Shown here piece after piece: positions 1-7,308 of a stretch of DNA of 15,732 bases; position 1 is the first letter of the stretch, and each line of letters begins with the position of its first letter. The translations under genes were made by a program, and so were the position numbers. The notes below the pieces were generated by a model that saw only the letters and a program-made list of their open reading frames with translations, was not told where the DNA came from and did no database searches. The DNA comes from Amoebophilaceae bacterium (GTDB lineage Bacteria > Bacteroidota > Bacteroidia > Cytophagales > Amoebophilaceae), in assembly GCA_025455725.1 (NCBI GenBank), contig JALOLY010000021.1:1-15732 (forward strand), in the 5' to 3' direction.

Positions 1-170
1 ATTATCTCAAGGGGCGTGTCGGTGACACGAACCATGCCTTGTTAGCAGGCATGGGCTTCAACTTGATGCTGCTACTCAGAGAATTGGTAGGTTATTTTTT
101 TGTCTTGCTGTTCAGAGCGTTAGCCCTGCTAGTACTTCCTAGACAAGAGTACTTACAGCAGACGTCCTAA
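1..170 (+). CDS. IS5-like transposase, C-terminal end (cut by window edge)
   Basis: An open frame enters from the left edge (in frame from base 3) and stops at TAA 168-170, giving 55 residues. It begins YLKGRVGD, preceded by a probable Asn, and continues with a Leu-rich segment containing AGMGFNLMLLLREL. The pattern N-(Y/F)-L-K-G-x-x-G-D followed by about ten residues and a G/A-x-N-L-x-x-L-L stretch is the usual C-terminal end of DDE transposases of the IS5/IS4 superfamily, just after the catalytic Glu. The tail after it is hydrophobic, as is common in this group. The catalytic residues, the left end and the inverted repeats lie outside the window, so neither activity nor the exact IS boundary can be judged. 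There is no start codon in view. The family assignment rests on motif memory only. Confidence 0.72.
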   Translation, partial: YLKGRVGDTNHALLAGMGFNLMLLLRELVGYFFVLLFRALALLVLPRQEYLQQTS

Positions 171-349
171 ACACGACCAGCGGATTGTTAAGAACATGTA
201 CATTGCGTGTGCTATCCATCCGGCGAATCATGAAGCTTGGGTGCACTGGCATTTTTTGTTAACTAGCTTCTCCTTCTTGTTTCGCTCAAAATAGTATCAG
301 TACGGCCTGGTATAGGATCTCATGTGCGTATTTTACTCTAAATAAGGTT
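171..349. other. Spacer between IS remnant and sppA
   Basis: These 179 bases lie between the transposase stop and the sppA start. They should contain the right end of the insertion sequence and the sppA promoter. I could not identify an inverted repeat because the left end is missing, and I found no exact TAnnTTTG element on the plus strand. The bases just before the sppA ATG (AATAAGGTT) hold only a weak purine run. Confidence 0.5.
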
Positions 350-2101
350 ATGCAAAGTATTAAGCGTATTGTCAAACAAGTACTCATCGTAGTAGTAGGT
401 GTTTTCACTAGTTTATCTCTCTGTTTGGGGATAGGCCTATTGCTTTTACAGCCTAGCAAGCCCAAGATTACCGATAAGACCGTTTTACACGTAGTACTAC
501 ATGGGAAGGTAGTAGAGCATGCTCCTAATACGCTTATACAGTTTCTTACGGGGAGAGAGAGAGAGCAGGTCATCGACCTCCTCGTGCTGAGAGAGGCTAT
601 CAAGCGTGCGCAGGAAGACAAGCATATCCGAGGAATTTATTTAGAGGTTGATGCGCTCAAAGCAGGTTGGGCTAGTTTGGAGACCATTAGAAATGCGCTT
701 TTGTCCTTCCAAAAAACCGGGAAATTTATTGTTGCCTACGGGGAGCACTACTCTCAAAAGACTTATTACCTGGCTTCTTTGGCAGATGAGGTTGTCTTAC
801 ATCCGGGAGGCATCTTCGATTTCAGAGGATTGAGCCATACTGTCTTCTTTTACAAGACACTGCTGAGCAAGCTAGAGGTATCGCCCGAAATATTTCGTGT
901 TGGCAAGTACAAAAGTGCGGTAGAGCCTTTCACACGACAAGAAATGAGCCAGGCAAGTAAACGACAAAACAGTGAGTTGCTCCATGCTATTTATGACCAT
1001 TTTTTGAATACCATAGCCACCGCTAGAGGCTTGAAGAAGGCTGCTCTGCAGGCCATGGCAGATGCATTGTTGGTAGTTATGCCTCGTGATGCCCATCAGG
1101 CTAATTTGGTAAGTCAGGTGGGACACTCTGATACTGCAGAAGCATTGATAAAGATAAAACTTGGCTTACCTGAAGAAGCTTCTGTCAATTATATATCCTT
1201 TGGCAAGTATGCCTCATTCAGAAAGAATGTGCCATCCTCTAAAAACAACATAGCGGTGCTCATAGCTGAAGGAGATATAGTTGACGGTATGGGTACGCCT
1301 GGTACCGTAAGCGCTAAAAGCTTCGCGGCGAGCTTAAACACCATAAGAAAAGATACGTCTATCAAGGCCGTAGTACTGAGAATCAACTCTCCCGGAGGTA
1401 GTGCCCTTGCTGCTGATGTTTTGTGGAGGGAACTTATTTTGACTAAGGCACAAAAGCCAGTAGTTGCCTCTATGTCAGATATTGCCGCCTCAGGGGGGTA
1501 TTATTTGGCGGCCGCGTGTAATCGTATTTTAGCACACCCCACTACTATTACGGGTTCTATAGGCATTTTCGGACTTTTTTTTGATGTTCACGCGCTACTC
1601 AGCAATAAGATGGGCATTACCACGGATGTGGTAAAGACAGGTAGCTCCGCTGACTTATTTGAAAATTTGGGAAGACCGTTCAGTACTTATGAAAGAGAGA
1701 TCATTCAGAAGATTATCAATGAGGGCTACCGTACTTTTTTGGAACGTGTCGCTGCGGGGAGAGGGACAAACAAAGCAGTACTAGAACGCGTGGCGGCAGG
1801 CAGAATATGGACTGGTCAATTGGCGAAGGAGAAAGGCCTTGTTGATGAGCTAGGAGGTCTTGAAGAGGCCATTCAGGTTGCTGCTAAGCTCGCAGGTATT
1901 GAAGATGTATACACGGTCTCCTACTGGCCCAAGCCACCCGCGTTGTCTGTACAAGTGCGCAGTGAATGGGAAACTCACGCAAGAGATGAGACGGTGCTAC
2001 GTATGTTGCAGAGAAGTTGTCCGGCTTTCCAGCACGTTCAAACACTGGCCAACATGACAGGTATCCAGGCCCGCTTACCCTATCTGGTTGAGGTCGAGTA
2101 G
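350..2101 (+). CDS. sppA: Signal peptide peptidase SppA, 67-kDa two-domain type
   Basis: SppA is a membrane-anchored serine protease that cuts signal peptides left in the membrane after secretion. The 583-residue length fits the long (67K) class, in which an N-terminal and a C-terminal domain of related fold together build the active sites. A single membrane anchor lies at about residues 11-33 after a basic N-terminus. The N domain carries VGKYKSAVEPF (184-194), whose Lys188 matches the catalytic general-base Lys of E. coli SppA. The C domain carries INSPGGSA (345-352) and ASGGYYLA (380-387), whose Ser381 matches the nucleophile. TGSIGIFG (401-408) is also conserved. Both halves of the Ser/Lys dyad are present, so the enzyme should be active. 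The ATG at 350 is the natural start because it places the anchor at the N-terminus. It stands alone: an IS remnant lies upstream and a long gap follows, with no clear terminator. Confidence 0.97.
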   Translation: MQSIKRIVKQVLIVVVGVFTSLSLCLGIGLLLLQPSKPKITDKTVLHVVLHGKVVEHAPNTLIQFLTGREREQVIDLLVLREAIKRAQEDKHIRGIYLEVDALKAGWASLETIRNALLSFQKTGKFIVAYGEHYSQKTYYLASLADEVVLHPGGIFDFRGLSHTVFFYKTLLSKLEVSPEIFRVGKYKSAVEPFTRQEMSQASKRQNSELLHAIYDHFLNTIATARGLKKAALQAMADALLVVMPRDAHQANLVSQVGHSDTAEALIKIKLGLPEEASVNYISFGKYASFRKNVPSSKNNIAVLIAEGDIVDGMGTPGTVSAKSFAASLNTIRKDTSIKAVVLRINSPGGSALAADVLWRELILTKAQKPVVASMSDIAASGGYYLAAACNRILAHPTTITGSIGIFGLFFDVHALLSNKMGITTDVVKTGSSADLFENLGRPFSTYEREIIQKIINEGYRTFLERVAAGRGTNKAVLERVAAGRIWTGQLAKEKGLVDELGGLEEAIQVAAKLAGIEDVYTVSYWPKPPALSVQVRSEWETHARDETVLRMLQRSCPAFQHVQTLANMTGIQARLPYLVEVE

Positions 2102-2885
2102 TAAGAAAGATGGCCCGAGGCTTTTTATTGATTCCGTATACTCATTCGTCAGAGCCTGTTTGTGTCTATGCTCAGTATCTGTAGTGTATGCTTATGATTG
2201 GTGCAACGCCCAGCTATCCTTATCTCTAAGGTTGCCTAGATTCCCTTTTTCTAGATATGAGGTCCCTGCTCACCTTGTCTTCTTGTGATTATGCCATCAT
2301 CATGCTCTTCCAAGTCTCTATCAATGTCTCCTGCTCTCGCGCTCAAGAGTATGCTACAAGTAGATCCCAATTGCGCCATAGCCAAGTAAAAAAAGAGAGA
2401 CCAGCACAGTACTCTATCCTGTTGAGTTAACCAGCGCTTGAGCGTCTTGTTATTTTCCCTACATCGAATGTTGGGGTCCGTAAGGAGTATGTCGGATGTT
2501 TACTACAGGGCGTTTAACACTGCGTTGCCTTGTACAAGATTTGCTCTGGGTATTGAAACAATACGAGACCTTTGCGTGACAAATTTATGAATTAGGGCGT
2601 AGTTCAATAGTCCGGTGCTGTTGCCCATTGCTTAATGGGCACGTGCTACTCTGAATTCTCCTTGAAATGAAAAATAAGGATACGCCAACATGGTTGTGAG
2701 GAAATTTTTTTCGCCGACCATAAGAATATTCATGTAGATGATCCTATGCCATACAAAGTTCTCGTTACATGATGTCTGCTTAGCAGCAAGTTTATCGTAT
2801 TGGCGTGTTACAGCAACACGACGCACTGCAATCAAGATGACATCGCGAGCCAAGTCTCTACCGAAAGGGCCTCCCCTGTGAATTT

Positions 2886-2965
2886 ACCCAGTATGCCCAT
2901 AGCAGTTGCCTTAACCATCTCTTAAGTCACTTATTTCAGGAAACTGATTTATATGCTAGTTTTGT
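2886..2965 (+). repeat. Direct repeat copy A upstream of atpD
   Basis: This 80-base segment matches 3047-3126 without gaps at 60 of 80 positions by hand count (75%). Best conserved are the first 5 bases (ACCCA), a CTTAA block, AAACTGATT and the final TTTTGT. Weaker similarity, needing gaps, extends about 30 bases to the left (GAGCCAAGTCTCT against GAGTAAGGAAAGGTCTCT). The copy includes a promoter-like element at its right end. Confidence 0.75.
2934..2964 (+). promoter_or_regulatory. Putative upstream promoter for atpD (copy A)
   Basis: TTTC at 2934-2937, a 19-base spacer, then TAGTTTTG at 2957-2964. This fits the Bacteroidota promoter layout of TTTG about 19-21 bases before TAnnTTTG, with one mismatch in the -33 box. 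A transcript from here would have a leader of about 195 bases before atpD. Confidence 0.45.
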
Positions 2966-3046
2966 AGCGAGGGTAGCACACGATGGGTGCAATTTTTCTT
3001 ACTTGCAAGAAAAAAGCAACGAGTAAGGAAAGGTCTCTGCGGGCCC

Positions 3047-3126
3047 ACCCAGTGTGCCCTTAATGCTTGCCCTACCTGCCTCTTAAATCATTTATGTCGA
3101 GAAACTGATTGATGTGTTAATTTTGT
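3047..3126 (+). repeat. Direct repeat copy B upstream of atpD
   Basis: This is the second copy of the 80-base repeat, 161 bases downstream of copy A and ending 41 bases before the atpD start. Divergence is spread along the segment, but the TAnnTTTG element at the right end is kept in both copies (TAGTTTTG in A, TAATTTTG in B). That suggests the -7 element is functional. Confidence 0.75.
3095..3125 (+). promoter_or_regulatory. Putative proximal promoter for atpD (copy B)
   Basis: The -7 box TAATTTTG (3118-3125) is an exact TAnnTTTG match. The aligned -33 position (TGTC, 3095-3098) is poor, with the same 19-base spacer as copy A. Transcription would begin near 3132 and give a leader of about 35 bases before the atpD ATG. 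Confidence 0.55.
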
Positions 3127-3167
3127 GAGTCGTCATACACCAGTTGTAACCCTCCCTGAGTAAAAAA

Positions 3168-4673
3168 ATGAACAGTATAGGAGAAATCATCCAAGTATTG
3201 GGCCCTGTGGTAGATGTGAGGTTTGGTGGAAATGCAGCACTACCCGGTCTCCTTAATGCATTAGAAGTGGTCAAGGAAGATGGTCATAAGGTTGTGTTAG
3301 AATGTCAGCTCCATCTGGGGGAGCATTGTGTGAGGACTATAGCGATGGATAGTAGTGAAGGCCTAGTGCGGGGTATGAAAGTCATTGATACAGGGGGGGG
3401 GATCAAGATGCCAGTGGGAAAATCTATCAGAGGAAGACTGTTTAACGTCGTGGGGGAGGCCATAGATGGTATTGAGCAGCCTGTAGCTGAGTATGAGCTT
3501 CCTATACACAGACCTGCCCCTCAATTTAAAGATCTAGCCACTTCTACTGAGGTGCTATACACTGGTATCAAGGTCATTGACCTATTGGCACCCTATGTGA
3601 AAGGAGGGAAGATAGGACTTTTTGGGGGTGCTGGTGTTGGTAAGACTGTGCTGATCATGGAACTAATCGATAACATCGCTAAGTCTTATTCTGGTGTATC
3701 TGTATTTGCGGGTGTGGGAGAACGAACGCGTGAGGGCAATGACTTACTGCGGGAGATGATTGAGGCTGGGGTGATTAACTATGGAGAAGCATTTAAAAAA
3801 TCCATGGAAGAAGGCGACTGGGACCTATCCAAGGTGGATAAAGAAGCCCTCAAAACATCACAAGCTACACTCGTTTTTGGTCAGATGAACGAATCTCCAG
3901 GTTCTAGGGCTAGGGTCGCCCTCACAGGGCTTACTGCTGCAGAATATTTCCGAGATGGTGATGGAAAAGAGCCAGGTAAAGATGTCCTTTTCTTCATAGA
4001 CAATATTTTCCGGTTTACACAAGCAGGTTCTGAAGTCTCCACACTACTAGGGCGTATGCCTTCTGCTGTGGGTTATCAGCCTACACTTGCCACGGAGATG
4101 GGGACTATGCAAGAGCGTATTACTTCAGTCAAGAATGGATCGATAACTTCTGTACAAGCCGTATATGTGCCAGCAGACGATTTGACAGATCCTGCCCCGG
4201 CCACCACTTTTGCCCATCTTGATGCTACTACCGTGCTTTCCAGGAAGATCGCAGAGTTGGGGATCTATCCTGCGGTAGATCCACTGAACTCTTCTTCGCG
4301 TATTCTGAGTCCAGACATTCTGGGTGAGGAGCATTACCATACGGCACAACGAGTCAAAAAGATACTCCAACGCTACAGAGAGTTGCAAGACATTATTGCC
4401 ATTCTGGGTATGGATGAGCTTTCAGAGGACGATGCCAAAACTGTGTATCGGGCTAGAAAAGTACAGCGATTTTTATCTCAGCCTTTCCATGTAGCTGAGC
4501 AATTCACTGGTTTGGAAGGCATGCTGGTAGATGTCAAAGACACCATTAGGGGGTTCAACATGATTATGGACGGTGAGCTAGATCACTTGTCTGAGTCAGC
4601 TTTTAACTTGGTAGGCACCATCGAGCAGGCTATCGAAAAAGGAGAAAAACTCTTAGCAGAAGTTGAAAAATAG
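3168..4673 (+). CDS. atpD: F-type ATP synthase subunit beta
   Basis: This is the catalytic subunit of the F1 sector, which makes or hydrolyses ATP in exchange with the ion gradient across the inner membrane. At 501 residues it is of usual length for Bacteroidota. The P-loop GGAGVGKT spans 153-160. Catalytic Glu185 lies in GERTREGND, the Walker B Asp278 in LFFIDN (274-279), PSAVGYQPTL at 298-307, and the alpha/beta signature PAVDPLNSSS at 368-377. No key residue is missing. An A-rich stretch rather than a Shine-Dalgarno sequence precedes the ATG. In Bacteroidota atpD is normally followed by atpC (epsilon subunit). Here recO follows on the opposite strand after 20 bases, so atpC is elsewhere or lost. 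The other ATP synthase genes are not in the window. Two repeated promoter-like elements lie upstream. Confidence 0.99.
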   Translation: MNSIGEIIQVLGPVVDVRFGGNAALPGLLNALEVVKEDGHKVVLECQLHLGEHCVRTIAMDSSEGLVRGMKVIDTGGGIKMPVGKSIRGRLFNVVGEAIDGIEQPVAEYELPIHRPAPQFKDLATSTEVLYTGIKVIDLLAPYVKGGKIGLFGGAGVGKTVLIMELIDNIAKSYSGVSVFAGVGERTREGNDLLREMIEAGVINYGEAFKKSMEEGDWDLSKVDKEALKTSQATLVFGQMNESPGSRARVALTGLTAAEYFRDGDGKEPGKDVLFFIDNIFRFTQAGSEVSTLLGRMPSAVGYQPTLATEMGTMQERITSVKNGSITSVQAVYVPADDLTDPAPATTFAHLDATTVLSRKIAELGIYPAVDPLNSSSRILSPDILGEEHYHTAQRVKKILQRYRELQDIIAILGMDELSEDDAKTVYRARKVQRFLSQPFHVAEQFTGLEGMLVDVKDTIRGFNMIMDGELDHLSESAFNLVGTIEQAIEKGEKLLAEVEK

Positions 4674-4693
4674 TTTTTGGTGTACACTCGAGC

Positions 4694-5380
4694 TTAGTTG
4701 ATTTCCTGCAGTATTTTCAGCGACTTGAGATGGTTAAGGGATGCTATGTGCAGCTGGTAAAATTTGACAACGAGTTCCGTTACATGCCTTGTTGTATGCT
4801 TATCCATTTTGATGCTCCCATGTTCTTGGCCAGTTAGTAGTTCATTAAGCTTATCTAAGGCCTTTTTATCAATATCCCAGTGTTGACCTGAACGACGAAG
4901 CTGCGCATAGATGTCCTGCACACTACTGATACCAAAACCTAAATAGTGGCTTAATTGGAGCATGAAGGTCAGGTAGAAAAACTCGTAATCAGCAGCTTGT
5001 TTATTCAAATGCATTATCTCTAGCCACAAAAAGTTAAACAACGGCGTATTCCTCTCTTCTTCGTGGATCACCTTAGACAAGAGCTCTGATAGAAAGATTG
5101 CTATGGCCGCTTTTTTGATGTTTGCTAAAATGTTGTCGTTGGGTGCATAATTTTGTACTTCAGCCACACGCTGTATACTTCTTTGCTTTTTATAGTAAAC
5201 TACCATATCTAAACGTGTGAGTGGCTGAAAAAGAGACATGCTATACCTGGGACTTTTCGCTCGTACGCTTTGTATGATGTAGGTTTGCAGTCCCAAGACT
5301 TCAGTGAATATTTTGGCAATGATGGACGTTTCTCGGTATTTAATATGGTGTAACACGACACCTTGGGTTGTGTAGAGCAT
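4694..5380 (-). CDS. recO: DNA repair protein RecO
   Basis: RecO works with RecR (and RecF) to load RecA onto SSB-coated single-stranded DNA during gap repair and recombination. The 228-residue product starts MLYTTQGVVLHHIKYRETS, the usual opening of the RecO N-terminal OB fold (about residues 1-80). A helical domain (about 85-228) follows, ending in the Bacteroidota-like SLNHLKSLKILQEI. I start it at the ATG at 5380. A TTG two codons upstream (5386) is possible but makes a less typical N-terminus. Length is close to the family norm of about 240. It is convergent with atpD, with 20 bases between stop codons, and lies 61 bases downstream of the rhomboid gene on the same strand, so the two may be co-transcribed. 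Sequence is divergent in the middle, as is common for RecO. Confidence 0.9.
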   Translation of the reverse strand: MLYTTQGVVLHHIKYRETSIIAKIFTEVLGLQTYIIQSVRAKSPRYSMSLFQPLTRLDMVVYYKKQRSIQRVAEVQNYAPNDNILANIKKAAIAIFLSELLSKVIHEEERNTPLFNFLWLEIMHLNKQAADYEFFYLTFMLQLSHYLGFGISSVQDIYAQLRRSGQHWDIDKKALDKLNELLTGQEHGSIKMDKHTTRHVTELVVKFYQLHIASLNHLKSLKILQEIN

Positions 5381-5441
5381 GAGCAAACAAGGCGTAAAAG
5401 CATATCACAGGAGTTCTCAGTAGAGCCAAAGACACGATGGG

Positions 5442-6230
5442 CTAATAAGCATTCCGTTGTTTCCACCACCGGATAAAGAGATAAGCGAATACTATGCCCC
5501 CAAGGTGTGCAAAATGTGCTACATTATCAGCGGGGTTGTTTTTGATACCTGCAAATAGCTCGTACGCGCTGTACACAGCGATTACGTACTTAGCCTTGAT
5601 GGGGAAGGGAACGAAAAATAAGAATAATACTGTGTTAGGAAATAGCATGGCGAAAGCTGTGAATATGCCAAATACACTACCGGAAGCACCTACTGTAGGC
5701 ATATTGGCTTTCAGCGTATATAGTTGGCCGACTATTTCCTTGCTCTTGGCTATATAGACCAGGTCATCGGAATGCTCAAAAAAGGAAGCAATAAAAGGAG
5801 AGAAAGCATTGTAGGTGCCATGGTGGAAGTGTCTTAAGTAAGCAACAAAACTTGTCGGGTTGGGCTGGACCAAGTAAGCGTAATATAACGCCTCTAATCT
5901 GCTCATTTCAAAGTATTGAATGCTGGCGTAAAGTGCTGCTGCGCCTAGTCCAGTAATCACATAGAACATGATAAACTTTTTAGCGTGTAGTGTCTGTTCT
6001 AGCATGGGACCAAAAGTGAGCAAGGCAAGCATATTGCCGCCAAGATGCCCCAGGTTTGCATGGACAAAAAGGTGGGTAAAGAACTGGTAGGGTCTGAAAT
6101 AGTCGGACAAAATATACCTTAGTCCCAGGCTATCTACCAGGTTAAGACCTAGCAAACTGTGCACTAAAAAGAGCACAACATTAATAAGAAGGAGCTGTTG
6201 TACAATAGGGGTAGCGCGGTACATCTGCAT
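5442..6230 (-). CDS. Rhomboid family intramembrane serine protease
   Basis: Rhomboids cleave transmembrane segments of other proteins inside the membrane with a Ser-His dyad. From the ATG at 6230 the product has 262 residues. TM1 lies near 9-27. HLGGN (62-66) is the oxyanion-site HxxxN motif. GASGS (181-185) carries nucleophile Ser183, and AHLGG (241-245) carries catalytic His242. All active-site residues are present. A segment of about 65 residues (about 107-172), rich in aromatic residues and His, separates TM3 from the Ser-bearing helix and is much longer than in E. coli GlpG. Such an insertion occurs in Bacteroidota rhomboids. The open frame extends 38 codons upstream to a TTG at 6344, but that extension is Arg-rich and unlike the family. 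The next gene on this strand is recO, 61 bases away. The physiological substrate cannot be read from the sequence. Confidence 0.92.
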   Translation of the reverse strand: MQMYRATPIVQQLLLINVVLFLVHSLLGLNLVDSLGLRYILSDYFRPYQFFTHLFVHANLGHLGGNMLALLTFGPMLEQTLHAKKFIMFYVITGLGAAALYASIQYFEMSRLEALYYAYLVQPNPTSFVAYLRHFHHGTYNAFSPFIASFFEHSDDLVYIAKSKEIVGQLYTLKANMPTVGASGSVFGIFTAFAMLFPNTVLFLFFVPFPIKAKYVIAVYSAYELFAGIKNNPADNVAHFAHLGGIVFAYLFIRWWKQRNAY

Positions 6231-6565
6231 TGTGTGGGCTATGGTTGGTACTGCCCGAAGCTCACGAGGCGACGGCTTTCTGAGCAGGACTAACGATTCA
6301 TCTTGCCGGTACAGTGAGGCGCACAGAGCGACCCGGGTGCGCAAGCCGCAGCTCTCTCACCTTCTGTTTCTTTTTGACCGCACACCTGCGCAAGATACAA
6401 ACTGAGACTATTGTAGCCTAGTTTTTAATTCATTTCACATGCTCTCAGATGGTAATGTTAAAACGTTGATGGGTTGAAAAATGACCCATAAAAAGTGCCC
6501 CTTGTCGCTCTCACCTAGTGCGACATATTGTATACACTGGGTATTGACACTGAAAGATGCTGTTC
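6231..6565. other. Gene-free region between rhomboid gene and folA
   Basis: These 335 bases hold no recognisable gene. Both neighbours are on the minus strand, so the folA 3' end and the rhomboid promoter must lie here. Two hairpins sit near the folA side: 6503-6525 (listed as a possible terminator) and ATGGGT/ACCCAT at 6469-6489. No exact TAnnTTTG element was found on the minus strand. TCAGTTTG near 6405 is the nearest match. Confidence 0.5.
6503..6525 (-). terminator. Possible folA terminator hairpin
   Basis: Read on the minus strand downstream of folA, TGTCGC pairs perfectly with GCGACA across an 11-base loop. A T5 run follows about eight bases later. The stem is short and the T-run is not adjacent, so this is only a weak intrinsic-terminator candidate. 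Confidence 0.3.
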
Positions 6566-7096
6566 TCAAGAGTTCGTTGCTTGTGGTGAGGATCCCAGCA
6601 GGTACTTCCTTCTTATCAGTTCTACAAAATTGTAAGCATAGCGGTGCTTTTCGTCAGCAGGGTGGTGTGTACGTTTCACCTCTTTCCACTCGTTGGCGTG
6701 TATGGTAGGGAAAAAGGCGTCACCCTCCAACTTCGCTTTTATTTCTGTTAGATATATTTTGTCTGCCAATCCTAAGGTTGCCTGGTAAATTTCTCCACCA
6801 CCTGCGATTAACACCTCTGTTTCGCCCATTTGTTCGGCCACTGCCAGGGCAGCAGTTATGCTATGGACAACAGTACATCCCGAAACTTGGTAGTTGGGAT
6901 TACGTGTTACAATAATGAGCTTTCTACCTGGTAGGGGCTTGTTGATGGCCGCAAAGGTTTTCCTGCCCATGATGACATGATGGCCCATAGTTATACGCTT
7001 AAAGTGCTGTAGATCTTTGGGAAAGTGCCAGAGTAGCTGGTTACCCTGTCCGATAACATGGTTATCCGTTTTGGCAACGATAAGGGACTTAATCAT
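6566..7096 (-). CDS. folA: Dihydrofolate reductase
   Basis: FolA reduces dihydrofolate to tetrahydrofolate with NADPH, renewing the one-carbon carrier used for thymidylate, purines and formyl-Met. The 176-residue product opens MIKSLIVAKTDNHVIGQGN and contains LLWHFPKDL (21-29) with the substrate-binding Asp28. It also has TMGHHVIMGRKTF (36-48) for NADPH contact, PLPGRKLIIVTR (54-65) and the glycine turn IAGGGEIY (97-104). Length is normal (about 160-180). The frame could start at a GTG ten codons upstream (7126), but the ATG at 7096 gives the standard N-terminus. thyA, the common partner, is not adjacent. Instead folA is divergent from a tandem P-loop kinase gene that may act on nucleotides, across a very AT-rich spacer of 212 bases. 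Confidence 0.95.
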   Translation of the reverse strand: MIKSLIVAKTDNHVIGQGNQLLWHFPKDLQHFKRITMGHHVIMGRKTFAAINKPLPGRKLIIVTRNPNYQVSGCTVVHSITAALAVAEQMGETEVLIAGGGEIYQATLGLADKIYLTEIKAKLEGDAFFPTIHANEWKEVKRTHHPADEKHRYAYNFVELIRRKYLLGSSPQATNS

Positions 7097-7308
7097 AGTA
7101 GGAACGCTCAAGGTTATGAAAAACACAAGATTGTTATCGTATGTATGGGTAAATTTTTAAAAAAATTTGTTAAACACGTAGTTATTATGTAATTTTATTA
7201 ACATAAATATATTTTATATGACAAAAAAATAAGTAAATGTTTGAAAAACTCATTAGAGAGTGTGGGCTCGTTCAGAGTGAAATACCCTAATCCAATGTTA
7301 TATAGACT
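7097..7308. promoter_or_regulatory. AT-rich divergent intergenic region (folA / tandem kinase)
   Basis: This region should carry both divergent promoters. The stretch from about 7147 to 7245 is strikingly AT-rich, with long A and T runs, compared with the rest of the window. TAATTTTA near 7190 and AATGTTTG near 7237 are one-mismatch versions of TAnnTTTG on the plus strand. No exact match was found for either direction, so precise promoter positions are not assigned. Confidence 0.4.

Larger units (their letters stand above)
2102..3167. other. Gene-free region between sppA and atpD
   Basis: About 1.07 kb without a recognisable gene. Short open frames here (for example 2632-2853 on the minus strand) translate to peptides I cannot relate to any family. 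A perfect hairpin, GCCCATT/AATGGGC with a 4-base loop, lies at 2623-2640 and lacks a T-run. A tRNA-like string lies just before it at 2595-2611 but does not continue into a tRNA. The last 300 bases hold an imperfect direct repeat with promoter-like elements, listed separately. The region probably contains decayed sequence. Confidence 0.6.

Noticed and set aside
15..54. Two perfect hairpins (CGTGTC/GACACG and CCATGCC/GGCATGG) at the left edge
   Set aside because: They lie within the transposase frame, are followed by no T-run, and need no separate function. An RNA gene was considered, but the reading frame explains the sequence better.
2595..2611. tRNA-like string GGGCGTAGTTCAATAGT
   Set aside because: It resembles the first 17 bases of some tRNAs, but no matching D-stem partner, anticodon arm, T-loop or acceptor 3' strand follows.
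2632..2853. 73-residue minus-strand open frame between sppA and atpD
   Set aside because: The translation shows no family motif, the frame has no convincing start context, and its length is expected by chance.
5381..6344. Upstream TTG extensions of recO (5386) and the rhomboid gene (6344)
   Set aside because: ATG starts at 5380 and 6230 give the family-typical N-termini. The rhomboid extension is Arg-rich and unlike relatives.
7097..7126. Upstream GTG extension of folA
   Set aside because: The ATG at 7096 gives the standard start of dihydrofolate reductase, directly at the first beta strand.
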